Of a stretch of DNA of 64,000 nucleotides, positions 26,401 to 37,728 are shown in pieces. Source of the DNA: Tilletiaria anomala UBC 951. Its lineage: Eukaryota; Basidiomycota; Exobasidiomycetes; Georgefischeriales; Tilletiariaceae. The translations under genes and the position numbers were made by a program. The notes under the pieces are model-generated. The model was given only the letters and a program-made list of their open reading frames with translations. It made no database searches and was not told the origin of the DNA. The DNA is taken from NCBI RefSeq assembly GCF_000711695.1, contig NW_013546987.1, positions 85,814 to 149,813 on the forward strand, written 5' to 3'. How positions within the stretch are numbered: the first letter of the stretch is position 1; every line of letters begins with the position of its first letter.

Positions 26401-26997
26401 TCGCCCTCAAGAGCGTTTGCAGAATATCGAAGAGACTGCGGGATTCTCCGCTGCCAAAAACTAAGATGAAACATCTTGACAGCAGATATCTTGACGGTCT
26501 TCCAGGATGCGGCGCGGTCAATGACGGTACCTCGAATGCTGTCGCTGACGAACCGCCAGGGCCTTGTGGGTTGGGGCTTTTTGGCACGACTCGTTGTGGT
26601 TGCACGCATGTGGGTAAAGTCAATGCAAGTAGTGATTTTTCGAGCTCCGCTTGACGCTCATCAATCAAGTCCTGCAAAACATCGAGCGTTGTCGTCGGAT
26701 CAGGGGATGCTGGAAAGTGTAACTACCGCGTCAATTCTGCTCACACGATCAGCAGACTTGAGGGTCTTTTCCAGCTTGGAGAGCCATTGAAGAACGAAGA
26801 CCTCGCCTTGCTCTGAAGCGACAGCACTGGCCAACTTTGACTGTACATTCAGACCAGAGCTACCGTCAATATCGCAGTCAAGGATGAACCATTTTACAAC
26901 TTACCTGGTCGAGTCGCATGAAGTCGAGCCAAGCGTCCTTCTTTACTCCATCAGTGCCGTTCGGCGCGCCGCTGGCGCCATTCTCGGTGGGAGCCAT
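20478..26997 (-). CDS. LAA1: HEATR5/LAA1-type HEAT-repeat protein (AP-1 accessory)
   Basis: Large HEAT-repeat protein of the HEATR5/Laa1 family, which in yeast and animals helps clathrin adaptor AP-1 work at the trans-Golgi and endosomes. Exons 26905-26997, 26745-26840, 21463-26671, 20845-21396 and 20478-20773 give 2081 aa, close to human HEATR5B. Evidence: the N-terminal EVFVLQWLSKLEKTLKSADR followed by a charged helix; serial alpha-helical HEAT repeats (for example QMAVQVNAMAALLGSL and RDPDARAGCALAFGSIYSSL); the family block FFFLIYGLAFEILAS; and the end GIALRSFGSG. The first two exons are 31 and 32 codons. No catalytic motif, as expected. I name it by overall architecture and family blocks rather than by a single diagnostic residue. 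Confidence 0.82.
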
Positions 26998-27656
26998 GCT
27001 CGACCGAGCCGAACTTGCACCCCTCCGCGAAGGATTCACGTCCTTTTTCAAGCTGGATTTTTGCACACAAGCCGAGACTTTGGACCATCGGGCATCGAAT
27101 ATCAAGCAAGCGAGGTGCATACCCCCAAGACTACGAAGACCAGCTGAAGTCCAAACCCCACAGCGAGAGCTGAGAGGACATGCGAGAGCGATACCAGCGG
27201 ACAGCCAGCAGCTAGACGCGTACCATATCTATAGCACCTGTATGATTAACCCTAATTTGATAACTAATGTGCTTCCATCTTCGCGTTTCAGCACTGGGGT
27301 AGTTCAGCCTCGTCATGACAAACTTGGGACGAGGTCCGTGAAGGCGTGAGCTGTAAATGAAGACGATGACAAGTGGCATTCCTCAGCGCCTCAGCCTGGT
27401 GAAAATAGGCAGAATTATGAACCTCATGACAATAGCGGAGACGCAGCTTTGAAGATCTCGCACTCTGAGGCGCGCTGCAGGTGCAGCTGTCGGAGATCGC
27501 GCCTGCCATTATCGGATCATTGTCGCGTGGGCGTCCATTCCAAGATCACGCACGGGTCGTATTCTCCAGCGTGCTGCCTGACGAAAGCATCGACGGACAA
27601 GTCAGGAAGGCCAGACTTGAAGCTTGAATATTGAACGTCAGGCTTGATTCACAAGG
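26998..27656. promoter_or_regulatory. Divergent promoter region, LAA1 / UBP2
   Basis: 659 bp between start codons. One AACCCTAA string lies at 27248-27255 (telobox-like). No other signal recognised. Confidence 0.35.
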
Positions 27657-30600
27657 ATGGCAACAGGGAGGTCGCCTTCTCCATCGCAGGCGATACCAAA
27701 TGTGACCCCCGCTAAAGACCCTGCCCCAGCAATGACAGGATCTTCCGTCAGATCGTACGCGGCCGCCGCGTCGTCCCATTCTACTGCAGGGCCTGTCATC
27801 GAGCTGGCTGGCGTAGCTGAATTTGTGGAAGAACCTCCACCACTAGAAGAGCTCAATGTCGGCAGCGGGAGCTCCCCACGGTGGCATACGGACGCAGGCG
27901 TTGATGTATCCTCTCTCGCCGGCAACATCAGCGATGACGGTCGTGACGAGTATCGCGATATGTCCCTGCCGGATACATCACCCAAAGGCCCATTCGCACC
28001 CAGTGAATTCCAGTCGAAGCGATCCCGATACTTTCAACACGGCGCTTCCGACGAACCAGTGTTCAGTGTCGTCGATGGCTTACCAGCGAACTCACGCAAG
28101 GTGGCAAGACTTGATCGTCTCGATGCAAATATTCAAGACTTGCCCGTCGCCGAAATTCGTTTCAATGAGGAAGCCAACAGGATGGACGTCACGACTGAGT
28201 CTACGAACCCTCAAGAGTTCCCTCCGCCTTTTTATCCGCATGTTGTGGATGTGGAAGAAGACTGGTCGCAATTCTATGATGCAAATAAAGCATCCGCTGC
28301 CTCAAACTTAGCGGGGCCCACCTCGACTCCGCTTCCATCATTACCAGTGTACAACACGCCGGCAAGGCTTCTGCATGATACTAGTATCATTTTCGATACG
28401 CGCAATGAACGTGCCGTCAAAGTCCAATTTCAGAAACAAGGAACGACAAGCGGGCCAGATTCGACCGGAGACAAAGGCAACGGGAGTAACCGCTTGGGGT
28501 TTCCCACCCAAACAGACTTGGAGTCCCTTCTGCCACATCCGAATGCGTACTTCCTGCCATCGCTAATGGAGTGGGTTGTTGTTGCACCCAGCGATTCCTT
28601 TGTAGCGGGTGTGTCACCACGAGTGGAGTCGCCAAAGCCGTGGGAACATGTTTTCGACGAGACGCCGCTATTCGAAATGGAGGAGGTAGATATTTCTCCG
28701 GAGCTACAAGCCTACCCAATTCCGAAAGGACATGCACCCGCATCCCCAGACCTTCCTCCAGAGGCATACCTCACCACCTTCAAAGGGCTGACAAGCCGAG
28801 GTGGCCGACAGGATAAGATCGTATTTGTTAGCCAAGCGAAGGCCATCCCAGCGATCTTAGACGAAGCTCTTTTACTCCGTCTCCGATCAACGCGGCTCTC
28901 CAACCCTCCACCAGGTGTGGACGACACAGCGCAGTACTTTGATGGCGCCGTGCGGTTGATCTTACGCATGCTGGCCGGCGCATTGAACGGAAATACCCGG
29001 GCCGTCATCGTGGAGAGCAAGACTGTCACACAAAAGCTCGGGTGGGATGAAATCGCGCGCGACATATTCTTGCGACTGGGTTGGAAGCTGGAAATCGTGG
29101 CAGAGGACGATGCGCGGCAGGCGATTAAGCCGCCCAACTTGCTGACGGCTGATGGCAGATCGGCTGGCCCGGGTTGGCCTCGCATGGGCAGAGCGTGGCT
29201 TGAGCTGTACCTCTGGGCTCAGCATTGCCGCGAGAAGATGTCCATTAACGGTAAGTGGAACGTCAGGTCTTGCTTTCACTCGCATTCAAAGCTGAGTCAT
29301 TCTGTCGCCCCCCTTCCCCTGTTTTCTAAGAACCGGAGAGTGAGACCCGTACCGATTCACCTTTCGTACCAGTTGCCATATCCGCTATGGGATCGATAGA
29401 GCGTATCTTTGCCTTTGACAAGACTCAATTGGACCTTTCCCTCGGCCGGAACCCACCGTCCGAACGCGCAAGATTGAGCTTGGAGTATCTTGGGGTTCAT
29501 GCGCAAGACGCCGACGCCACCATCAAGGCGGCATATGAAGCAGCCACTACAAGAGATATACGTCTCGCGCCGAGGCTGCTGTCGGCAGTCGAGTACCTCC
29601 TGATGGACCAGCGCAAGGAATCGATCATATGTGAGTGCGCTACTGCATATTGAAATGACACCGTAGCTAATAACGATTCCCACCCTCGTCAGTGCCAGTC
29701 ATTCTGACCGAGGAACGGTCCAGGGGTCAATGGACATTTGACGAGCTTGAAAACTCGTACGCGCTCATCGGCATTGAGGGCACCAAATTCGATGCAAGCG
29801 ACGAAATCGACATAACCTTTATCGCAGGCCTGTACGAGGGCAAAATCAAACAAGCCCAACAGTCAGAGTCCGTTGCAAATATGGAAAACCTCAAAAGAGC
29901 TCTTCAAGTGATTTGCCGGTCGAAAGGAGACCCGCCGGAGCTTGTGCGGTTGTCGGAAGCTCACTCAGGAATGACATTGGCGCAAGCATACAGTCGGCTT
30001 CAGGCGCCAGAGCCAGTCGAAGATGTCGACGACGAGTCTCTGTCGATGCTTTACAACGTTCGGCTCGGAGACGACCCCGCACGAACAGATGAGTGGAGAC
30101 AGGCCCTGCATACCATCGCCCTCGCGAGGCAGAGTGGGATGTTGCTGCGACTCTCTCAGGGACAATCATCTAGCGCGCCAGATCCTTGGGCCTCGGCAGC
30201 GGACCCGGAACGCCCAGCAGGCCTGAATAACATCGGCAATACTTGCTACCTGAACTCTGTCTTGCAATACTTTTTCTCCATTCGTGAGATCCGAGAACGT
30301 GTGCTGGAATACAGCTCTAAGGTTGGGATATGGGAAATGCCAAAGGCACTTCGAAGAATCGGAGGTCGCCAGGTTACAGCTCGTGAAGCAGAACGTTCGC
30401 ATAAATGTAAGTCTGGCAAAACTTTCAGTTGGAAAAGGCGCAAATGTTTACCCCAACTTTCGTTTTCAGTCATCTTGCATCTTGCGGCTTTATTCCAGAA
30501 TATGATCAGCTTCCCCGCGGCAGCAGTCACTCCGGAACGAGAGCTTGCGTATCTGGCGCTAGTGTCAGCGCGTGCGGAGGAGCAGGACGAAGCAATGCGT

Positions 30601-32061
30601 CAGCTCGCTGTTGAGCAAAGTACATCGCCCAAAACAGTGCCGGAGCGAGGCTCTTTGGAGAATTCCACAGGTAGTGCGGGAACCGATACTACGCTTGTTG
30701 AGGAGGCAGCGGCGGCTCTGCCAGCTTCCGACGGCCCTGCAACTGCTCCACCCCTTGGACCTCCGTCACTTCCTGAGCGCAGAGTGTCGCTTATGCAAGT
30801 TGGTGCACAGCAGGATGTCAGCGAATGCTTGGACAACGTCATGTTTCAACTAGAGGTTGCCCTTGGCACTCTCAATGACGAATCGCCGGATGGCTCCGAG
30901 GCGCAGCCCAAAGACGCGACCCCCGGCGATGTTCTGATGGAGATCAAAGTAGATGGGGGGGACGAAGCTCCCGTTGCAGAACCCAGCTTGCTTTCGGCTC
31001 TCTTTCTTGGAGAAACGGCACAAAGGCTACAACTCCTCACCAACATCAACGAAGGGATAATCACTGGGTCGAGCAGCGAGGTTAAGAAAGAAGTTTTCAA
31101 AATTCTTCTCGTGGACGTTCTCGAAGAGGAAGGGCGAGACATCTACGACGGTCTGGACAGCTTCTTCGACGAAGAGGTCATTGCCAGCGGCGAGAGTAGC
31201 AAGGCAGTACGCCGCTCTGTCACACTGTTGCGACCGCCGCCCTTCTTGCAAATCCAGCTCCAACGTGTTCAGTTCGACAGAGTGCGCAGCCGGGCGTTCA
31301 AATCACAAGCGCACATGGAAACTCATGAGACCATCTACCTCGATCGATACTGCGACTTCGATCCATCTGTACCGGAAGATGCCAAACGCCTTGAAACCCG
31401 CAAACTTTCACAATCCTTGCGCCGCGAAGCAAGAGAGCTGCGGGCAAAGGCAGAATTCTTGCGATCGGGGTCAAAAGCCCTCACATCAAGGTCTCAACGA
31501 ATTACCGAGACCTTGACAGACACCGCTGCGTTCATGGAATTCCTGCGAGACCAGCGCGACGGTACCAAAAGAGTTCTGAGTGATGCGTTGGACAGCATTG
31601 AGTTCGATGAGGCTCTTCCGCTGGAGCTACGAGCACACGCCGCTGCCGTCACAGAAGAGCTCAAGAAAATCGAGGAACAGCTCCGTGCCATCAAAGCGCA
31701 AACCACATCGCTGTGGAAAGATGAGACAAGGTATGAATACGTCCTCGTCAGTCTTTTCATGCATCGAGGTGAGCTTTCGATACATTTTCCAGCCCAGATT
31801 ATTGGGGAGACACTGATTGAACTAATAAATGCAACAGGCGAAGCTACTCATGGGCATTACTTTTTGAACCAGCGCAAGCTCCAGTCAAGTCAATCCGGAG
31901 TGGACGTCTGGTTCAAGTACAACGATAGCATGGTTTCCACAGCTGATGTCAAGGACGTCCTACGAGATCCAACATCTGCCAATCCTTATCTCGTTTGCTA
32001 CGTCCGAAAAGATTTGCAGGAAAGGCTGCACCTCGTGGAAACGTTGAAAAGAGAATTCTGA
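27657..32061 (+). CDS. UBP2: Ubiquitin-specific protease, UBP2 type
   Basis: Deubiquitinating cysteine protease (peptidase C19), related to yeast Ubp2 which trims Lys63 chains with Rsp5/Rup1. Exons 27657-29250, 29373-29630, 29693-30406, 30470-31768 and 31838-32061 give 1362 aa. Catalytic Cys box NNIGNTCYLNSVLQYFFS (Cys about residue 802), then VGAQQDVSECLDNV, then His box GEATHGHYFLNQRKL (His about 1295) and WFKYNDSMVS. The ~780-residue N-terminal half is partly disordered but includes a conserved-looking SLEYLGVHAQDADATIKAAY block (helical, UBA-like), as in Ubp2. Introns 3 (63 nt) and 4 (69 nt) are multiples of three and contain no stop, so an unspliced reading looks coding. The coiled-coil insert around SLRREARELRAKAEFLRSGS lies within the protease fold, as in yeast. 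Confidence 0.9.
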
Positions 32062-32578
32062 GCTTCCGTCGTTGTTGCCCGCGTACCCCACCTGCAGTAA
32101 TAGAGTATTGCATCTCAACTGTATTCTAGACATCTTTGCACCCGTGCGTGTCTTCCCTTGGGTATTTGCACGCGACAAGCGAGGGCGAAGTATTGATGTG
32201 TCGATTTTGAGATGTGGGTGCCAGCCTGTGATAACAATGCGCAGATGGCCGTCGTGCCTCTGCTATTTTGTAGGTGACGCGGTACCACTAGATTGACAGC
32301 CCAAGCCATCAAGCCTTCACCTATATCCTCATATCCCCACTTCTTCACAAGTCACAACTCGACGCGGTGACGAGTAACGTGCTGACGCCACGACCGCCAT
32401 AATCAGTCTCGCTTGAAAGCCAGGAGACACGCGTCACGCGCTAACCTCTCCCCGTCAAAAGTCAAGTGAAGACGAAGCTCTCAGCAGCTTCCCCGCTCTC
32501 GACCGAAAGCTCAGCTCTTCTGTACTGCGTAGGGTCGTGTATATTCGTCGACGTACTTGAAGCTCTCGGATAGGCATC
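32062..32578. promoter_or_regulatory. UBP2 3' flank and promoter of the Pkp2-like kinase
   Basis: 517 bp between two genes on the same strand. Nothing but short open frames. Confidence 0.4.
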
Positions 32579-34711
32579 ATGCATCCAAGCAAAAACGCTT
32601 GGTGGGCGCTTTTGCGCAGACGGCAAGCTCCGTCACGCCGGCAGCTTCCACCTGCACTTCGAGCCCCTCTTTCTCCGTGCGTACGCTTTCGTGCCACGGG
32701 CAGTGCAAAGAACCTATCGACCTCAGCTGCGGCCTGCTCCGGCACGTCAAGCCATGTCAACCGTCGCTACGATTCCCCCGCTGCATCATCGTCCCGGACC
32801 CGTACCGGCAACGATCCCTATTCGTCAAAGGAGTCAGCGCTAGGTCGGCACTTTTACCTGAACAAGATCCTTGAGCAATGGGCGGCACGCCCGGCAACTC
32901 GCATGACCTTGCGTCAATTGATATTCTTTGGCAAGACGCTGGGAAAAGATCGCGACAAGATCATCAAAAGCGCAAACTATGTGCGGCAGGAACTGCCTAT
33001 CCGAATCGCTCACAGAATTAGAGACTTGCAGGCCCTCCCGTTCGTCGTCATGACCAACAAGCACATGGAAGACGTATATGACAAGTATTGGGCAGCTTTC
33101 GAGAAGCTCAGAAAGTTTCCTCTCATCAAGAACATGGATGACAATGAACGTTTCTGCACGGAGCTGAAAGGCTTGCTGGAGGACCATCTCACTATCATTC
33201 CGAGCCTCACCGTTGGTATCGTCGAGTCGTCACACCACCTTCCTCCTCCACAGCTCGACAGCTTTATGGAGCGCATGTTACGAAGCCGGATTTCTCGAAG
33301 GGTGCTTGCAGAGCAGCATATCGCCCTGTCTGAGGCTTTGGACGATCCTTTCCATTTCTTCAACGATCACAATACGCTTGACCAGCGCATATCCCCTGAG
33401 GAGGCATCCGAGGGTGGTGAAGCAGATATGGGTGACCACATCGGCATCATCTACACGCATCTATCAGTTTCTTCTGTGGTCCGCAAAGGCGACCGTCTGC
33501 TCCGCAAAATGTTTGCGGCAGAACGTGGTATCTCAGAGAGCGACCCCATCATTCCAGAAGTCACCGTCGATGGCGATCTCGGTGCACGTTTCGCGTACAT
33601 CCCCGAGCACCTCGAGTATATCATCTTCGAATTGTTGAAGAACGCGATGCGCGCTACCATGCGAAGGGAACTGCAGGAGCGCGATGATGTTCCAATCCGC
33701 GTCACCATCGTCGAAGGACCTGAAGACGAAGACATCATCATCCGTGTATCGGACAGCGGCGGCGGGCTTCCCGACGTTGCGAGTCAGCTTGGTGGCCCAG
33801 CTCTTGCGTCTCAAGTGGGGGCTCTTCCCGGCACATTAATGTCAAAAAGCACCACGAGCGCTGGAGCTTTCGGGATCAACATGCCGGGCCGGGCCATGCA
33901 ATTAAGCACTGCAGACGCCTTTGGCGGCTCTCAAGCTTTCGTCGATCAAATCAACGAGAGCATGGCGATACGTCCTCAATTCGTCTCTTCATCTCCTGAC
34001 ATGGACTCTGGCGATGATGGCGCACCCGTTCGGAGCTCATACCAAGTCCCATTCATCTCGTCTTCGTCAGGCATGAACGCCAATGACGCATTGATCTCAT
34101 TTCTCTGCTCCTTCTCAAATGTCCGGCGGAGGCTTGAGCTGGAAGCCGAGATGCGTAAGCAGCAAGAGGAAAAGGGTCGCTCATCCGGTGACATCATGAC
34201 CGGCGGGCTGGGCAGCAGTAGACAACTGGAGGCTCTCCTCAACATGGGGACATTCAAAGGTAACTGCTCTCCAAACTAAGATCATTACGTATTCCGCTTA
34301 CTGATGTGTATACTCCCCCACTCAGGCACAGTCCGCGAGCAGGTGGTTGGCTCGCATGCTTCAACCATTTCTAAAGACTTGCCAGATGCAGTCCCTTCGC
34401 TCTCTGCCTCGCCCGACTTGACCGGCAACCAGCGTAAGCACCCATCGTGGGTACCGCAACAAGACAACCCCACGGATTCGCCTTCATCCTCGGTCGCTTC
34501 TCTCGTGGAAGGTTCAGGAGGAGTGGGTGGCATCCGGAATCCTGCATCTGCTTCCGAGACAGGCCTGGGTCTACCTATGACCAAGGTATATTGCGACTTT
34601 TTTGGGGGAAGCCTTGCATTCCGCAGCCTGGACGGCCACAGTTCCGATGTTTACGTGCGGCTGCCAAAACTAGGGACCAACAAGGAAAGAATCGAGAGCG
34701 TGACACTGTAA
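32579..34711 (+). CDS. Mitochondrial BCKDK/PDK-family protein kinase (Pkp2-like)
   Basis: GHKL-fold Ser kinase that phosphorylates an alpha-keto acid dehydrogenase E1 subunit in the matrix. Exons 32579-34259 and 34326-34711 give 688 aa. An Arg-rich presequence (LLRRRQAPSRRQLPPALRAP) precedes the four-helix domain (MTLRQLIFFGKTL, ERFCTELKGLLEDHLTIIPS, RISRRVLAEQHIALSE). ATP-site boxes: N box FELLKNAMRATMRREL, G1 box RVSDSGGGLPDV, G2 box GLGLPMTKVYCDFFGGSL. The stretch HIGIIYTHLSV and ELLKNAMRAT resemble BCKDK more than PDK, so BCKDK or yeast Pkp2 is the closer guess. About 250 residues separate G1 (about 390) and G2 (about 640), far more than the usual ~60; most is low-complexity with one charged helix. 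Confidence 0.85.
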
Positions 34712-35055
34712 TGTCGTGTGCTTTGGCCATCTTCGTGTACATTCTTGGCGAACCACTCGGTCTGATCGATCGGGTTGTTGCGATACTGCATAGAAACTGA
34801 ATGAACATGGTTTTGCTAATGTCATGTATGCGGTATGCTTCAATGTTGGATGCCTTCCTCATATAAAACCGGATATGTTGCGATGCAGTAGCACTGTTGC
34901 GCCAGGGAAGGGCAATTGCGCCAATCGCATCTTATTTCACTCCTCCTGTGAAACGTGGAAACGTAGGAAGGTGAGGAGACGAGTACTGGAGAAGATCTTC
35001 ACCGCTCTTAGCGAGAGAGTAAACGCGCCCCAAAGCTAGCAAGCGCAGTCGCCAG
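34712..35055. other. Spacer between Pkp2-like kinase and REX3
   Basis: 344 bp on the way between two same-strand genes; no gene or RNA seen. Confidence 0.45.
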
Positions 35056-37099
35056 ATGTTCAAGACTCAGGGAAAGCTGAGCGACATCGTATGCCCGGCC
35101 CATCGCGATGGTGTCTGCGAGCCATCAAGAGCAGCCTGCCCTTTCTCTCACGATTTATCTGCGGTGCAGCCGTGCATGTCTGATGTGTCTGTGAAAGGAA
35201 GTTTGGCGATCACAGAGCCTGAAGAGCACGGTGGTAGCAGGGTCTTGGGGAAGCGAGCCATCTCTGTACCAGCATCTTCTTCAGAGCCCCCAAAGAAAAG
35301 CCGCAAAGAACATCAACAAATGAATGATAATATGCAAGTTTCAATGCGCAAAGCTCAGTCGGCAGAGGTGAGGTCCTCCACGTGATGGTGCCCGCGTTCT
35401 CCCTTTAACTATTGGACTCTCTTTCGCAGTCTTCCACAATGGCACTGGCACCAAAGTTGCTTTCCAAGGATCATCCGCGCAGCAGTAAAATTCCCCTGAC
35501 AGCAAGACAAGCTATACTCAAAGCATTTTACAACGGCTTTTGCGGACTATATTCCCCCTTACTCAAGAGTCCAGATCCAGAGCTGTCGGCAGCAGGCAGA
35601 GACTTGGCGCACAAACACGCACTTGCTCAAGAGCTCGAGACGTTCAAGGCAAGCAATGAGCATTCATACAAAAACTCTTCAAGGTCTGCTCTAGTTGGAA
35701 TTAACGGGCGCGACAAAGACACGATTAAAAAGGCGGCAGCAGACAGCCTCGATGAGAAAGCGAGGACTGGGTCGTTCTCCCAGCAAAACCTAGAAGAGTG
35801 CAAGGAGACCGGGACACAAGCTGACGTGGGGCGCAAGCGGACGCAATGCGTTCAAAAGGAGAAAGGAAAGCTTACTTTGCAAAAGTTCAGAGATAAGCTC
35901 TTTGTGTGTCCGGTGGGTGCACTTGAGATTTGGGGCTACACTACGCATATCCCGGAAGAATGGGGCCCCGGAGGCGAGGCACCAGACTCAATTGGGCAAG
36001 AGAGACAGTGCGATCGATGCGGCGTAACCTTCAAGATCGAGTCTCCACCAGACAAACACGTGGCTTCTTCCGACAGTTACGATACCGTGTGTCGCTTCCA
36101 CCACGGTCGCAAACGCCCAGAGAAGCTAGCAGGAAAGGGAAGAAATTTGGTGTGGACATGCTGCGGAGCGAAGGTGCTCGAATCAAAGCAGCTCAATGAA
36201 GAGACCGCCTGCAGCTCATCTTGCACCCATGTCTTCAGACTAGAGTCGGCACGGCAACTACACGCCCAAACCCCGTTCTTCGAATCTCATGCTTCGCTTC
36301 CTTCAAAAGAAGCTAAGCCTGACGCTCATGACATTCTTGCGCTGGATTGCGAGCTGTGTTTTACCACGGCAGGCATGAGCTTGACCCAATTAAGCGTGGT
36401 TTCCGCAGAGGGAACGACCCTCATGGACATCAAAGTGAAGCCGAACGTCGCCATTATTGATTACAATACTCGGTCCGTCGAGAAGAGTTCAAGTGTGCAG
36501 CCGCGAGTTGAACTAATACGGCGCATTGTATGCACATGCAGATTCTCTGGATTGACGGAAAAAGATTTTGCAGAGGGATCAGATACGTGCGATTTAGTGC
36601 AAGCCCGAGGTCGCCTTTTACAGTTAATGCACAAAGACACCATCTTAGTAAGTGCCATGCTCAGGCAATGCCCCACGGCCCTCTTTCTCATGCGATGTTG
36701 CAGGTCGGCCACAGCTTAGAGAACGACCTTAAGGCTTTGAGACTCGTGCATTTGAACATTGTCGACACTGTGACGCTCTTTCCGCATCCACGCGGACCGC
36801 CATACCGCATGAGTCTCCGCGAGCTTACAAGCAATCACCTTGGACGCATCATCCAAAGTTCAGGGGCCGAGGGACACACAGCCTCGGTCGACGCGCAAAT
36901 GGCCCTCGAGCTCGCGAGATGGAAGATAGTGAACGAGCCGGCATCGTCGCCATTTCGCAATGTGCATTCCAAGTGGTACGGCGGAGGCCAGAAAGAGCCT
37001 CCTCTTGCAAAAGAAAAAGAAGAAACACCTGCAGGAACCCCGTCCGTCACAGTGAGCGCCAAGTCTTTGGCTGCCATTGCAGTTCCGAAGCGGAGATAG
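35056..37099 (+). CDS. REX3: RNA 3' exonuclease REX3 (DEDDh family)
   Basis: 3'-5' exoribonuclease of the REX1/REX3/REX4 group; yeast Rex3 trims RNase MRP RNA and other small RNAs. Exons 35056-35367, 35430-36647 and 36704-37099 give 641 aa. A CCCH-type zinc finger opens the protein (C13, C21, C28, H32: CPAHRDGVCEPSRAACPFSH). A second Cys-rich block (QCDRCGVTFKI, CRFHHGR, WTCCGAK) precedes the nuclease. Exo motifs: ILALDCELCFTTAGMSLTQL (Asp and Glu), VGHSLENDLKALRLVH (Asp), and HTASVDAQMALELARWKI (His and Asp). Exon 2/3 splicing places VGHSL directly after KDTIL, which the family requires. All four acidic residues and the His are present, so it should be active. Confidence 0.9.
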
Positions 37100-37519
37100 A
37101 GACACGATATCCAAATCAAGCTATTTTGGCTTGCATCAATCACCTTTTCACGCGGTACCAGCCACTCGCTGCGTTTGGATGACGCCTCCGAAGGCTCGTC
37201 AGCACACGGCACGGAAGGCCCTGACGTTTCGCCTGCCGTCCAACTAGCTTATCACTCAAAACTATGTACTTAGATATGGTATCGTGCAGACATGTACTTG
37301 ATGTATCATGCTTGGCCGTAATCAGCAGACTCGAGAATCGAGCGCATCACTCTCCACATGACCAAAATGATCACGTCGAATTCTTTATGATCTGCCGCAA
37401 GTTGCATGTTAAGTCGAAACATGAAGGCGCAAAAAGTATTTTCCTGTTGAAATTATGGGTGGTGACGCGCGCATTGCAGCAACCTGCGGTCGAGTGAATA
37501 TTCAATTGCGCGCGGCAGG
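37100..37519. other. REX3 3' flank
   Basis: 420 bp between REX3 and the tRNA terminator. No gene seen. Confidence 0.45.
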
Positions 37520-37532
37520 AAAAAAGAAAAAA
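37520..37532 (-). terminator. Pol III oligo-T terminator of tRNA-Thr
   Basis: Two runs of six T on the minus strand (37520-37525 and 37527-37532) start five bases after the tRNA 3' end, as expected for RNA polymerase III. Confidence 0.85.
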
Positions 37533-37536
37533 GAAA

Positions 37537-37644
37537 TGCCTCCACCGTGAATCGAACACGGGCCACATGCTAACAAGCTCTCTATCGCAGTGAAGCGACA
37601 ACTTTGTATACGAGGCACGGCTTCTACCACTAAAATATAGAGGC
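37537..37644 (-). tRNA. tRNA-Thr(CGT) with a 37-nt intron
   Basis: Read on the minus strand. Acceptor stem GCCTCTA pairs with TGGAGGC (one G-U), followed by discriminator A. The D arm includes AGTGGTA; anticodon stem CGTGC pairs with GCATG; anticodon CGT lies at 37612-37610 with T33 before and A37 after. The intron 37572-37608 begins one base after the anticodon, the canonical eukaryotic position. T arm CCGTG-TTCGATT-CACGG is perfect and includes the B box. The anticodon reads ACG (Thr). The D stem is weak (two G-U pairs), which is the only blemish. No CCA is encoded, as usual in eukaryotes. Confidence 0.93.
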
Positions 37645-37728
37645 GGCTGATGTATACGCTTGCAAATAAGAGAATATATTCTATCCACAAAGCCGACTTC
37701 ATTACCTCGATGTGGAACTTGAGCACAT

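Noticed and set aside
27248-27255. AACCCTAA telomere-like string (also the reverse near 14378)
   Set aside because: Single copies; not a telomere and not enough to claim a telobox function.
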